This document shows positions 1-7,004 of a stretch of 14,754 nt of DNA, piece by piece. Where the stretch lies: contig CALKWH010000036.1 of NCBI GenBank assembly GCA_938004375.1, forward strand, positions 1 to 14,754, written 5' to 3'. The notes under the pieces were generated by a model. That model was not told the origin of the DNA and searched no databases. It saw only the letters and a program-made list of their open reading frames with translations. Origin of the DNA: an uncultured Pseudomonadota bacterium (lineage in GTDB: Bacteria; Myxococcota_A; Polyangia; HGW-17). Position numbers and translations under genes: made by a program. How positions within the stretch are numbered: the stretch's first letter is position 1; the number at the start of each line of letters is the position of its first letter.

Positions 1-48
1 CGCCCACCGAGATCTACACTCTTTCCCTACACGACGCTCTTCCGATCT
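1..48 (+). other. Illumina P5/TruSeq adapter left in the assembly
   Basis: These bases match the Illumina universal P5/Read-1 adapter, from its internal part through the terminal CTTCCGATCT, with one mismatch near the 5' end (position 3, C where the adapter has A). The match is from memory of the adapter sequence. This is not genomic DNA. It marks the contig edge as an untrimmed read end, and genomic sequence begins at about position 49. Confidence 0.95.
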
Positions 49-133
49 CGGGGGCCACGAGTGCCTTGAAAGATGAAGCTTCTTGTATAAACGACAAAAG
101 CTCGCTACGATGCAAATGTTTTCGACATATCGT

Positions 134-147
134 AAACGTTAACGTTT
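134..147. promoter_or_regulatory. Perfect 14-bp palindrome upstream of the ATPase gene, candidate operator
   Basis: AAACGTTAACGTTT reads the same on both strands. It ends 15 bases before the chosen ATG (163) and just before the GAGGTG ribosome-binding site, so a bound dimeric repressor would block transcription or initiation. The surrounding DNA (about 80-150) is AT-rich compared with the genes. No convincing -35/-10 pair was found. Operator function is inferred from symmetry and position only. Confidence 0.35.
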
Positions 148-162
148 CACGAGGTGCGTTTC

Positions 163-1383
163 ATGTATGCGAGAAAAAGTTACCAGGACCAACTGGCGCG
201 CTTTGCCCGGACTCCGGTGATCAAGGTGCTCACCGGGCTGCGACGCGTCGGCAAGAGCACGCTGCTGCGCCTGTTCCGGGACAACCTGATCGCGCAGGGC
301 GTGGCGCCGGAGCGGATCGTGTCCATCGACCTGGAGGGCTTCGAGTTCGCCGGGCTGCGCACCGGGAGCGAGCTGCACGCGTATGTGCAAGCGAGGCTGC
401 CGGATCCCGAGCCCGGAGCGTGGTCGTACCTGTTCATCGACGAGGTGCAGGAGGTCGCGCAATGGGAGAAGGCCGTCAACGCCTTTTTGAATCGTGGCGG
501 CATCGATATCGTGATCACCGGCTCCAACTCGCACCTGCTCTCGTCGGAGCTGGCGACGCTGCTGACGGGGCGGTACGTGGAGATTCCGGTTTATCCCTTG
601 ACGTTCGCCGAGTTCGTCGAGTTCCGAAGGGCGTCCGGGGACGACACGCCCACGGATACCCTGTTCGAAAACTACCTGAGGCAGGGGGGAATGCCCGGGC
701 TCTTCCATGTGGACGCGGACGAGGAACTGCATCGCCAACTGCTCGGCTCCCTCGTGGACAGCGTCCTGTTGAAGGACATCGCCGCCCGCTTCCAGGTCCG
801 CGACATCGATTTGCTGCGCCGGATCCTGTTGTTCCTGGCGGACAACTCCGGGCAGACCTTTTCTGCCAGGCGCGTGGCGGACTTCCTGAAGAACGAGCGC
901 CGCTCGGCAGGGATTGAGACAATCTATAATTATGTTTCCTACATCCTGTCGGCCTTTCTCGCGTTCCGGGTTCCGCGCTATGACCTGAAGGGGAAGCGCT
1001 TTCTGGAGGTCAGTGAAAAGTATTTCTTCGCCGACCTCGGCCTTCGGCAGGCGCTCGTCGGCCATCGCCCTGCCGACCTCGCGCCGGCGCTGGAGCTGGC
1101 GGTGTTCCTGGAACTGAAGCGGCGCGGCTACGCAGTCAGCGTCGGGAAGCTCCAGGATTCGGAGGTCGACTTCACCGCCGAGCGTGGCGGAAAGCGGTTG
1201 TACCTGCAGGTCTGCTATCTGCTCACCGACGAGTCGGTGGTCCGCCGGGAGTTCGGACCCCTCGCGGCGATCCGCGACAACTACCCCAAGCTCGTGCTCT
1301 CCATGGACCGCCTCGCCGGCGGCGACCAGGAGGGCATCTTCTGGCAGTACCTCCCCGACTTCCTGCTGCAGGCGGATTCATGA
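163..1383 (+). CDS. AAA-family ATPase with C-terminal DUF4143-like domain
   Basis: The 406-residue protein belongs to the large family of bacterial AAA_14/DUF4143 ATPases, whose cellular role is mostly unknown. Visible motifs are a Walker A loop at residues 25-33 (GLRRVGKST), a Walker B strand ending in FIDEV at about 91-95, and a sensor-like ITGSNSHLLSSE segment near 115-130. The C-terminal third carries the DUF4143 signature: YFFADLGLRQAL, then a degenerate PD-(D/E)XK-like fold with EVDF and LQVCY. ATG 163 is preferred over the in-frame GTG at 154 because GAGGTG (151-156) sits 6 bases ahead of it as a ribosome-binding site, and the GTG lies inside that site. Length is normal for the family (about 380-430). 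The gene stands alone and converges on the lipoprotein gene. Such ATPases are common in accessory regions. Family assignment is firm, function is not. Confidence 0.93.
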   Translation: MYARKSYQDQLARFARTPVIKVLTGLRRVGKSTLLRLFRDNLIAQGVAPERIVSIDLEGFEFAGLRTGSELHAYVQARLPDPEPGAWSYLFIDEVQEVAQWEKAVNAFLNRGGIDIVITGSNSHLLSSELATLLTGRYVEIPVYPLTFAEFVEFRRASGDDTPTDTLFENYLRQGGMPGLFHVDADEELHRQLLGSLVDSVLLKDIAARFQVRDIDLLRRILLFLADNSGQTFSARRVADFLKNERRSAGIETIYNYVSYILSAFLAFRVPRYDLKGKRFLEVSEKYFFADLGLRQALVGHRPADLAPALELAVFLELKRRGYAVSVGKLQDSEVDFTAERGGKRLYLQVCYLLTDESVVRREFGPLAAIRDNYPKLVLSMDRLAGGDQEGIFWQYLPDFLLQADS

Positions 1384-1634
1384 ATCCAGGGTCGGGGCGT
1401 CAGAACTTGTTGATGAAATAATTACCAGACCCGAAAAACCCGCGCCAATCAAGCGCTTTCTCCACCGAGCACGTTAACATTCACGGAACCTTCACGTCAA
1501 CGGGAAATTTGCCCGAAAAGGGAGGGGTATACCCGATGACAGGACCCCAAAGGCCCACGAGGTGTGGTCAACTTGGTCGCAAACATAAACGGATCGGCTC
1601 TATACCCAGATTGATCCCGATCCCGATTTCGACG

Positions 1635-3647
1635 TCAGAACGAAAAATGACGATGGAACAAATGGGGCTCGAAGAACTGGTTCAGGGTGAAGTGGGGGTG
1701 GGTGGTGGCCATCTCCCGGGCGGTCTTCAGGTTCTGATCGACAGCCCGCTTTGTTTGAAAATATCGCAACAGAGGCAGCGCCCGGATCGGCTCGAGGTCG
1801 AGATACAATCCATCGGCATGGATTTCCCGCAGGTTCTTCGCGTGCGCCAGGGACACGAGGGACTTCACGCCCGTCGAAGAGATATCGATGACCAGGAGGT
1901 TCTGCAGCAGGCCGAGGCCGGTGAGGTTTTTCACCGGGGAGCCGGACAGGTCGAGCTTGCGCAGCGACGCCATATTGCTCAGCGGTTTGGCGTCGCTGAA
2001 ATTCGTCTTCGAGAGGTTGAGGTACTGCAGGTTCCTGGCGCGCGCGAGGCCTTCCCAGTTCACGACGGTGGAGCCCTGGAGGCTCAGTCTGCGCAACTTC
2101 GGCAGCGCTGCGAGAAAAGAGAGATCCTGCAACTTGATCCGCCCCAGTTTCAGTTCCTCGAGGTTGACCAGGTTCCTGAGGAATCCCGTGTCTGCGGGCT
2201 CGAGATTCACATCGAGGTGCAGCACCTTCAAGTTCGATAAATTGCCGAGCATGGAGAGGTCCTGCTTCGGATCCTTCGTCTCGGCTCCGATCTTCAGTTC
2301 CACCAGCGTGTCGAGCCCGCCGGCCCAGGCGAGGCTGTCGAGCATCACGCCCTGAAGCTCCATGACGCGCAACTTCGTCGCCTGCGCAGCCGTTCCGACG
2401 GTGAACGGGTTCCACAGACCGGGGTTGTGGTTCCGATAGCGATACACCTCCAGGGCGGGCGCGTCGAAGACCTGATTGTCCAGGATCCCGGACGAATTGA
2501 CCACTTCCAGGGAGACTAACCGGGAGAACTCCTTGAAAGAACCGAACCGATCCGGCGCCCGGCGCCAGGTGAGCCGTGAGAGGTTCTTCAGAACGGAGGC
2601 TTTCTCGAGCTCGCCGTTCTCCATTTCCAGCCAGATGTCGGCCTGCTCCAGTGAGGCAGGGAGTCCCTCGAGGACCTCGGCGGTCTGTGGCTCGATCCTG
2701 GGATTGGAGTCCTGGTAGACAAGTTTCTTCAATTTCTCCAGCCCTGCAAGCCGCGAGAGTGCCTGGTGCGGGGCCCGAAGGGTCAGCGACTCCAGATTCT
2801 TGAATTTCAGGGGGACTTGATGACAGGAATCGAGCGCCTGCTGGTTCTTCACTTTCAACTCATCGTCAAACTCACTGATTGAGTGGAGCGAAAGATGCCT
2901 GAGCCCCGCGGTCAACTCAGGAGCCAATTTCATTGAACCCGCGGGGGGGCAGTCGATGGTCAGTTCCGTGAGGCCAGACGGCAGATTCAACTCGATGATG
3001 CGATCCGGGTCGGTGTTGAATCGGAGGCTCCGAAGCGAACGCAGATCTTTCAGGTAGACGACCTTGCTGGAGTGGACGTCGTAGGTCGACAGGGTCTCCA
3101 GGTGGGTCAGGGTGGCGACCAGCTCCGGCAGGGTCTTCAGATCGCACGGGATATGGACATGGCGCAGCCCGGTGAACTGCCGCAGCGTGGTCTCGGTGAA
3201 GGCCGGGCAATCATTGTGATTTTGGTTCCAGGAGAACACGATCCGGTCGGCATCGAGCTTCCCGAGGTCCGCGAGGAGGCTCGCGGAGAAGTGCGTGAGG
3301 ATGCAGAGCACCTTCCCCTCGAAGTCCGGGTCGAGACGACAGTCGAGGCCGGGCACGGGCAGCTCTTCGAGTCGCTCGAGGTAGGCTTCTGGAGACTCGC
3401 CTGGGCGGCTCTTCACGTCGGAACTGAGGACGCCGACAGCGGGTGGCGGGGGGCCTGGAACCCCAGGATTGGCAGCGACGGGAGCAGCCGGCGCCTGCAT
3501 CGTCGCCAAAACGCCGGTCCCCATGACGGCCACCGGCTCGGCTGCGTTTGGAGACGTGTCCACAGGAGTCCCGGACGAGGACTTCTCCTTGCATCCGCTG
3601 AAAAGAACCGTCACGGTAATCAGGATTGGGATGAGCTGTGGGTACAT
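1635..3647 (-). CDS. Leucine-rich-repeat lipoprotein
   Basis: The 670-residue protein is predicted to be exported and lipid-anchored. The N-terminus is a short hydrophobic signal followed by the lipobox LFSGC, with the modified Cys at residue 19. Lys at +2 predicts outer-membrane rather than inner-membrane retention in a Gram-negative cell. A linker rich in Pro and Ala (about residues 25-75) follows, then a long solenoid of irregular leucine-rich repeats. These are clearest in the last 190 residues (for example LEELKLGRIKLQDLSFL and LRKLDLSGSPVKNLTGL), of internalin/LRR_4 type. ATG 3647 is chosen because a GAGGAG ribosome-binding site (plus-strand CTCCTC, 3655-3660) lies 7 bases upstream and the signal peptide starts there; the in-frame ATG at 3707 would add 20 residues ahead of the signal. 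LRR solenoids bind proteins or glycans, but the ligand is unknown. It is monocistronic, convergent with the ATPase and divergent from the toxin-antitoxin pair. Confidence 0.9.
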   Translation of the reverse strand: MYPQLIPILITVTVLFSGCKEKSSSGTPVDTSPNAAEPVAVMGTGVLATMQAPAAPVAANPGVPGPPPPAVGVLSSDVKSRPGESPEAYLERLEELPVPGLDCRLDPDFEGKVLCILTHFSASLLADLGKLDADRIVFSWNQNHNDCPAFTETTLRQFTGLRHVHIPCDLKTLPELVATLTHLETLSTYDVHSSKVVYLKDLRSLRSLRFNTDPDRIIELNLPSGLTELTIDCPPAGSMKLAPELTAGLRHLSLHSISEFDDELKVKNQQALDSCHQVPLKFKNLESLTLRAPHQALSRLAGLEKLKKLVYQDSNPRIEPQTAEVLEGLPASLEQADIWLEMENGELEKASVLKNLSRLTWRRAPDRFGSFKEFSRLVSLEVVNSSGILDNQVFDAPALEVYRYRNHNPGLWNPFTVGTAAQATKLRVMELQGVMLDSLAWAGGLDTLVELKIGAETKDPKQDLSMLGNLSNLKVLHLDVNLEPADTGFLRNLVNLEELKLGRIKLQDLSFLAALPKLRRLSLQGSTVVNWEGLARARNLQYLNLSKTNFSDAKPLSNMASLRKLDLSGSPVKNLTGLGLLQNLLVIDISSTGVKSLVSLAHAKNLREIHADGLYLDLEPIRALPLLRYFQTKRAVDQNLKTAREMATTHPHFTLNQFFEPHLFHRHFSF

Positions 3648-3701
3648 CAGGGAACTCCTCTTCGCCGGGGATGGGGGCACTCTCCCAAAGAAAGGAATGG
3701 T

Positions 3702-3707
3702 TGTCAA
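3702..3707 (-). promoter_or_regulatory. Consensus -35 box upstream of the LRR lipoprotein
   Basis: The minus strand reads TTGACA here, an exact match to the sigma-70 -35 consensus, 55 bases before the lipoprotein ATG. No good -10 hexamer lies 16-18 bases downstream (GAGAGT at spacing 17), so this may be chance or a factor-dependent promoter. Confidence 0.25.
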
Positions 3708-3861
3708 TTCCGGTCATTCCGGAGGCGGCAAGTTACCCATCCACCGTCGCGCGCGAACTGATTGCAGAGACGGAAATTGGCGGCCGCAACCGGCCCCGGT
3801 TGCCGACCTACCCGGGGATCCCGTTCGGACGGATGCTGCAGCGTATGCGGGGAAAATTCAG

Positions 3862-3891
3862 TTGGCTTTGTCGCCCGGCATCTGGTATGAA
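3862..3891 (+). promoter_or_regulatory. Likely sigma-70 promoter of the MNT/HEPN cassette
   Basis: TTGGCT (3862-3867) and TATGAA (3886-3891) are separated by 18 bases. A TG dinucleotide one base before the -10 (3883-3884) makes it an extended -10 element. Transcription would start near 3898, giving a leader of only about 10 bases before the ATG at 3908. Matches are 4 of 6 in each box, so this is a reasonable prediction and no more. Confidence 0.4.
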
Positions 3892-3907
3892 AAGCATGGA
3901 GTTCATC

Positions 3908-4204
3908 ATGAGTACCGACCAGCTTTCCAGCATCCTCCAGGCGAATCGGCGGACCCTCGAGCGCCACGGCGTGCGGTCCCTCTCCGTTTTCGGTTCTGTG
4001 GTGCGCGGCGAGGCGCGGGACGACAGCGACATCGACCTCCTCGTCGAGTTCGTCCCCGGGGCCGAACCCGGCCTGTTCGAGTTCATCGAGCTGCGCGACT
4101 CCCTGAGCCAGCTCCTCCAGGCGCCGGTCGACCTGGCCACCCCCGACGCGCTGCACCCGGCGCTGCGCGACACCATCCTCCGCGAGGCGGTCCATGTCGC
4201 CTAG
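3908..4204 (+). CDS. mntA: MNT-domain nucleotidyltransferase, MntA-like antitoxin
   Basis: This 98-residue minimal nucleotidyltransferase has the defining motif GSX10DXD: G29-S30 and D41-I-D43, with flanking GEARDDSDIDLL. In the characterised MntA/HepT systems this enzyme transfers AMP groups to a tyrosine of the HEPN toxin and so switches it off. The protein is cytoplasmic and of normal length for the family. ATG 3908 is chosen because GGAG (3898-3901) is 6 bases upstream and the fold begins with STDQLSSIL. The frame stays open upstream to 3638, but that extension is unlike the family, and a second ATG at 3896 would overlap the ribosome-binding site. The gene overlaps the next one by 11 bases, which indicates translational coupling of antitoxin and toxin. 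Function is inferred from family knowledge; both catalytic Asp residues are present. Confidence 0.92.
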   Translation: MSTDQLSSILQANRRTLERHGVRSLSVFGSVVRGEARDDSDIDLLVEFVPGAEPGLFEFIELRDSLSQLLQAPVDLATPDALHPALRDTILREAVHVA

Positions 4205-4559
4205 GGATTGGCGCTTCCGCCTCCTCGACATCCAGTCTGCCGCCCGTACCATCCAGGCCTACGTCCAGGACCGCACCTGGGAGACCTTCGAACAGGATTC
4301 GAAGACCCAGGACGCGGTGATCCGGCAACTGACCGTGCTCGGTGAAGCCGCCTATCACGTGCCCCCGGAGGTCATGGAGATCGCACCGGAGGTTCCGTGG
4401 AACGCCATACGCGGCCTGCGAAATGTGGTCGTCCACGAGTACTTCGGGATCAGCCTGCGCATCCTCTGGAACACGGCCTCGAAGAACATCCCGGAGCTGG
4501 AGCATCAGGTTGAGAGCCTTCTGGAACGCCTGAAATCCGAGTTCCCTGATCATTCCTGA
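4194..4559 (+). CDS. hepT: HEPN/DUF86 ribonuclease toxin, HepT-like
   Basis: The 121-residue, mostly helical protein carries the HEPN active-site motif RX4HXY: R76, H81 and Y83 in RNVVVHEY. In characterised HepT toxins the Arg and His cut RNA, and the Tyr two residues after the His is the target of AMP transfer by the MNT partner. All three residues are intact, so the toxin appears active and controllable. The start at 4194 has GAGG (4184-4187) 6 bases ahead and overlaps the antitoxin gene by 11 bases. The order here is antitoxin first. The pair lies in an accessory region with a restriction locus and a nuclease, consistent with a plasmid-stability or anti-phage role, but the sequence itself does not show which. 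Expression should depend on the upstream promoter and on coupling to mntA. Confidence 0.92.
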   Translation: MSPRDWRFRLLDIQSAARTIQAYVQDRTWETFEQDSKTQDAVIRQLTVLGEAAYHVPPEVMEIAPEVPWNAIRGLRNVVVHEYFGISLRILWNTASKNIPELEHQVESLLERLKSEFPDHS

Positions 4560-4747
4560 AAAGTGTGATGCCTCCCCCTGTAAATCAATGGGGAAGGGGC
4601 TCCCTCGCCCCCTCGCGGGCAGCCAACCCGACTGACGCGCGATCCCCGAACGATTCCGTGAGATCCCCGCATTTTCACGATACTGGAATTTTCCATTCAT
4701 TCAGAAATTACAGTTGTTCTTCCTCGAAAAAAGATGTCTCTGCACCG

Positions 4748-4776
4748 TTGACAAACTGAGACGGATTGATTAACAG
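4748..4776 (+). promoter_or_regulatory. Candidate promoter of the 209-residue orphan gene
   Basis: A perfect TTGACA (4748-4753) is followed 17 bases later by TAACAG (4771-4776), only 3 of 6 to the -10 consensus. The DNA from about 4660 to 4800 is AT-rich relative to its surroundings. A transcript starting near 4783 would have a leader of about 75 bases carrying the hairpin at 4794-4816. Confidence 0.4.
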
Positions 4777-4782
4777 CGGTTG

Positions 4783-4816
4783 CCATAAAAATTATGGAAA
4801 TGACTCCCATTTCCAT
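4783..4816 (+). promoter_or_regulatory. Two overlapping inverted repeats in the leader of the orphan gene
   Basis: CCATAA-AAA-TTATGG (4783-4797) is a 6-bp stem with a 3-base loop. Overlapping it, ATGGAAATG-ACTCC-CATTTCCAT (4794-4816) is a perfect 9-bp stem with a 5-base loop. The two stems share bases 4794-4797 and exclude each other, as in a switch or in nested operators. No T-run follows, so this is not a simple terminator. It ends 42 bases before the ATG. Whether it acts as RNA or as a protein-binding site cannot be told. Confidence 0.45.
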
Positions 4817-4858
4817 TTCAACCCCGACACCCGTCGGAGAAAGCGCACCCGGTAGAAG

Positions 4859-5488
4859 ATGGCATTTCTGAGCAAGACCTGGAACCTCGAGACCAAGACC
4901 GACCACCTCACCCACCTGGCGTTCGCCGTGAAGTCCGATCCCCAGACGGCGCACCTGCACGCGCCGCTGGCCGACGTCCTGACCACGGCCAACACGATCC
5001 TCGCCGAGCGCCGGCGGCTGCGCCTGGCCCAGCTCGAGGCCCTGTGCAAGGTCAACGCCCTGGACCGCAGGATGGACGTCCAGGCCTCGACCGTCTCCCA
5101 CGGCGCCCGCCAGGCCGAGCGCCTCAACCCGGCCCTGCGCGTGCTGGGCTGCCTGTTCCCCGACGGCGTCACCGCCGTGACCAAGCCCACCGGGCGTGGG
5201 GTCGAAGCCCAGATCCAGCAGCTCAAGCGCGTCTTCACCACCACCGAGGGCATGCCCGAGGCGGAAGTACTGGCCCCCGCCATCGCCGAGCTGCGCACGA
5301 CGGTAAACGCCGCCGAGGCCGCGCTCGCCGAGCTCAAGGCCATCGACGAGCAGGTCGAGGCCAACGACACCCTGGCCGACGACACCGCCGAGCGCCTCTA
5401 CAACGCCTACTACACGACCAAGGGCGAACTGATGAAGATCTTCCTCAACAACAAGCGGTTCATCAACTCCTTCTTCCTGAGCGCGTAA
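4859..5488 (+). CDS. Unrecognised helical protein, 209 residues
   Basis: I do not recognise this family. The protein has no signal peptide or membrane segment and looks alpha-helical throughout, with heptad-like stretches around residues 30-60 (LADVLTTANTILAERRRL) and 138-170 (AELRTTVNAAEAALAELKA), so a coiled coil is likely. The N-terminus (FLSKTWNLETKTDHL) and C-terminus (LMKIFLNNKRFINSFF) are more distinctive and may be useful for searches. Third codon positions are almost all G or C, which supports coding on this strand over the long antisense frame. The start is fixed: an in-frame TAG at 4853-4855 lies just ahead, and ATG 4859 is the first possible start. There is no strong ribosome-binding site, only TAGAAG next to the ATG and GGAG 19 bases upstream. 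The 42-bp repeat array begins just after the stop codon. Neighbours suggest an accessory role, nothing more specific. Confidence 0.75.
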   Translation: MAFLSKTWNLETKTDHLTHLAFAVKSDPQTAHLHAPLADVLTTANTILAERRRLRLAQLEALCKVNALDRRMDVQASTVSHGARQAERLNPALRVLGCLFPDGVTAVTKPTGRGVEAQIQQLKRVFTTTEGMPEAEVLAPAIAELRTTVNAAEAALAELKAIDEQVEANDTLADDTAERLYNAYYTTKGELMKIFLNNKRFINSFFLSA

Positions 5489-5518
5489 AACGAGGTTAGA
5501 AGAATACTTCGCCGCGGC

Positions 5519-5812
5519 CCGCGCCGGTCGAACACGTTTTGCGAATCCTTCGGCACCGCCCGCGGAGCTTCTACGCGTTTCCAAGTAAACTTCGGCCCTG
5601 CTCGCGGAGCTTCTACGCATTTTCAAGTAAACTTCGGCCCTGCTCGCGGGAGTCAAACGTGCTTCCAAGTAAACTTCGGCGCTGCCCGCGGAGCTTCCAC
5701 GCGTTTCCAGGTAAACTTTCGCCCCGCCCGCGGAGCTTCCACGCACTTCGAAGAAAACTTTTGCCCCGCACGCGGAGCCTCCACAGGTTTTGTTCAACAC
5801 TTCGCCCCGCGT
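5519..5812. repeat. Array of about seven 42-bp tandem repeats
   Basis: Units start at 5519, 5561, 5603, 5645, 5687, 5729 and 5771, each exactly 42 bases apart; the last has a 1-base deletion. Conserved parts are CGCGGAGCTTC at the unit start and AAGTAAACTTCGGCCC in the second half. The first unit is degenerate, and a half unit (GAAGAATACTTCGCCGCG, from about 5499) stretches back almost to the stop codon of the preceding gene. The units at 5561 and 5603 are nearly identical; the others differ at several positions. AAGT-AA-ACTT inside each unit is a small inverted repeat. Because 42 is a multiple of three, frames stay open on both strands, giving 14-residue repeats. I see no support for translation. 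The rest of the gap before the next gene (5813-6062) holds only a weak promoter candidate. Confidence 0.9.
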
Positions 5813-5939
5813 TTCAGTGGCGTCAGGACCCCGGATGCGACCTTTTCCGGCGTTTATCCCCGGCCTGAAACCTCCATCATTTCAACGCCTTCCCCTGCGC
5901 CTCCAACCATGCGCGAATATATGGCGTCATTTACACCCA

Positions 5940-5968
5940 TTGACTCTTTTCCGGTTTTTCTTCATGGT
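5940..5968 (+). promoter_or_regulatory. Weak promoter candidate for the GIY-YIG gene
   Basis: TTGACT (5940-5945) and CATGGT (5963-5968) are 17 bases apart, in a T-rich stretch about 95 bases before the start codon. The -35 box matches 5 of 6, the -10 only 3 of 6. Confidence 0.25.
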
Positions 5969-6062
5969 GGTGTGCGTCCCGTTTTCACCCCGTCCGGAGC
6001 GGTTCCCCCGATGCCGACGTGTCTCAGAAGGGAAAACTGTAGGTCCCAACATTAGGTGTTCC

Positions 6063-7004
6063 ATGGCCCCAGGTAAAAGCATCCGAATCTATCTCGCCGA
6101 TGGCAGTGTGACAGGAATACGTCACGGCGAGATCGTCAACTGGACGGGCCAGGCCATTGCCTGCCCCAGAACACGCTTTCAGGAACTGAGAGAATGGGCC
6201 GAAGCCAAGCGCCCAGGCATCTATTTTCTTTTTGGTCAGAACGAAGAGACGGGGCAAGACTCCGTCTATGTCGGTGAAGCCGAAGTCGTTTTTGATCGGC
6301 TCTGCTCGCACATCTCTGGCAAGGAATTTTGGACGGAGCTGGTCGCCTTCACCAGCAAAGACGACAACCTGACCAAGGCTCACGTACGGTATCTGGAATC
6401 TCGACTCATTGCTCTGGCGAATCAGGCCGGGCGCTATGTAATTGAAAACTCCGTTTCACCACAACTCCCTTCCTTGCCGAGAGCCGACCGCGATGCCATG
6501 GAGGAGTTCATCGGAGGCATTCAGACCCTGTTGGGGGTCTTGGGTCACCGGGTACTCGAACCTTTGGTAGACCGTATCCCCACTTGCTCAGCAGTAGCAA
6601 GCTCAACCGGACTATCACCTGCAATCAAACCAGATTCTGAACATCTGCCAGGGCAGGCTACGACGCCAGCGCCATCACCAATCTTTCAACTTCGAGTGAG
6701 CAACTTATTTGCATCTGCGGTTCGAACCGACGAAGGCGTGGTGGTTCTTGCGAATTCAGAAGCCGCGAGTACCGCTCAAGGCAGCCTCTCACCCGGGTAT
6801 CGTGCGTTTCGCGAAAGATTGATATCCATGGGTGTGTTGATCGAAAACGGGGCCAAGCTCCAGTTTTCAAGGGACCAACTTTTCAGAAGTCCCTCTCAGG
6901 CCGCAGCGATTGTGGCTGGCTACACGATCAACGGCCGCGACAACTGGAAAACCCCAGACGGGATGAGCTTCGCCAATTATGAAAACCAAATGGCAACGCG
7001 CTGA
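6063..7004 (+). CDS. GIY-YIG nuclease-family protein with DUF4357-like C-terminus
   Basis: The 313-residue protein has a GIY-YIG endonuclease core: GIY at residues 52-54, VYVGE at 68-72 (YVG variant of YIG), and the probable metal-binding Glu at 112 in VRYLESRL. The C-terminal 45 residues (SPSQAAAIVAGYTINGRDNWKT) resemble DUF4357, a short domain often attached to such nucleases and to restriction-type proteins. A variable linker rich in Ser, Thr and Pro lies at about 165-210. The predicted role is DNA cleavage in restriction or defence; the target is unknown. ATG 6063 has AGGTG (6054-6058) 4 bases ahead; the frame is open upstream to 5790, but that part has no conserved sequence. Codon use is clearly less GC-biased than in hsdR, suggesting acquisition from another source. 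It converges on hsdR, leaving a 100-base gap that holds a 12-bp palindrome (7077-7088) but no T-tailed terminator. Confidence 0.9.
   Translation: MAPGKSIRIYLADGSVTGIRHGEIVNWTGQAIACPRTRFQELREWAEAKRPGIYFLFGQNEETGQDSVYVGEAEVVFDRLCSHISGKEFWTELVAFTSKDDNLTKAHVRYLESRLIALANQAGRYVIENSVSPQLPSLPRADRDAMEEFIGGIQTLLGVLGHRVLEPLVDRIPTCSAVASSTGLSPAIKPDSEHLPGQATTPAPSPIFQLRVSNLFASAVRTDEGVVVLANSEAASTAQGSLSPGYRAFRERLISMGVLIENGAKLQFSRDQLFRSPSQAAAIVAGYTINGRDNWKTPDGMSFANYENQMATR

Noticed and set aside
66..917. Plus-strand frame starting near the adapter
   Set aside because: It overlaps the DUF4143 ATPase in another frame and becomes an Arg/Gly/Ala-rich shadow.
1384..1634. Terminators between the converging ATPase and lipoprotein genes
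   Set aside because: Only short symmetries occur (GGGTATACCC at 1525-1534; CGGG/CCCG at 1501-1515), with no T-run; no gene or strong site is visible.
3638..3907. N-terminal extension of the MNT protein in the same frame
   Set aside because: The family protein starts at 3908 with a good ribosome-binding site; the extension would cover the divergent promoter region and has no conserved sequence.
4596..4611. GGGGC-TCCCTC-GCCCC stem after hepT as a terminator
   Set aside because: The stem is only 5 bp and is followed by CTCGCGGG instead of a T-run.
4697..5800. Minus-strand frame through the 42-bp repeats and the orphan gene, with 14-residue repeats (SSAGGAKVYLETR type)
   Set aside because: The repeat period is a multiple of three, so frames stay open by default. 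Over 4859-5488 the plus strand has the stronger G/C-ending codon pattern. Translation of the repeat part alone cannot be fully excluded.
5519..5812. Possible CRISPR array
   Set aside because: There are no constant repeats alternating with unrelated spacers; the whole 42-bp unit recurs with scattered substitutions, and no cas gene is present.
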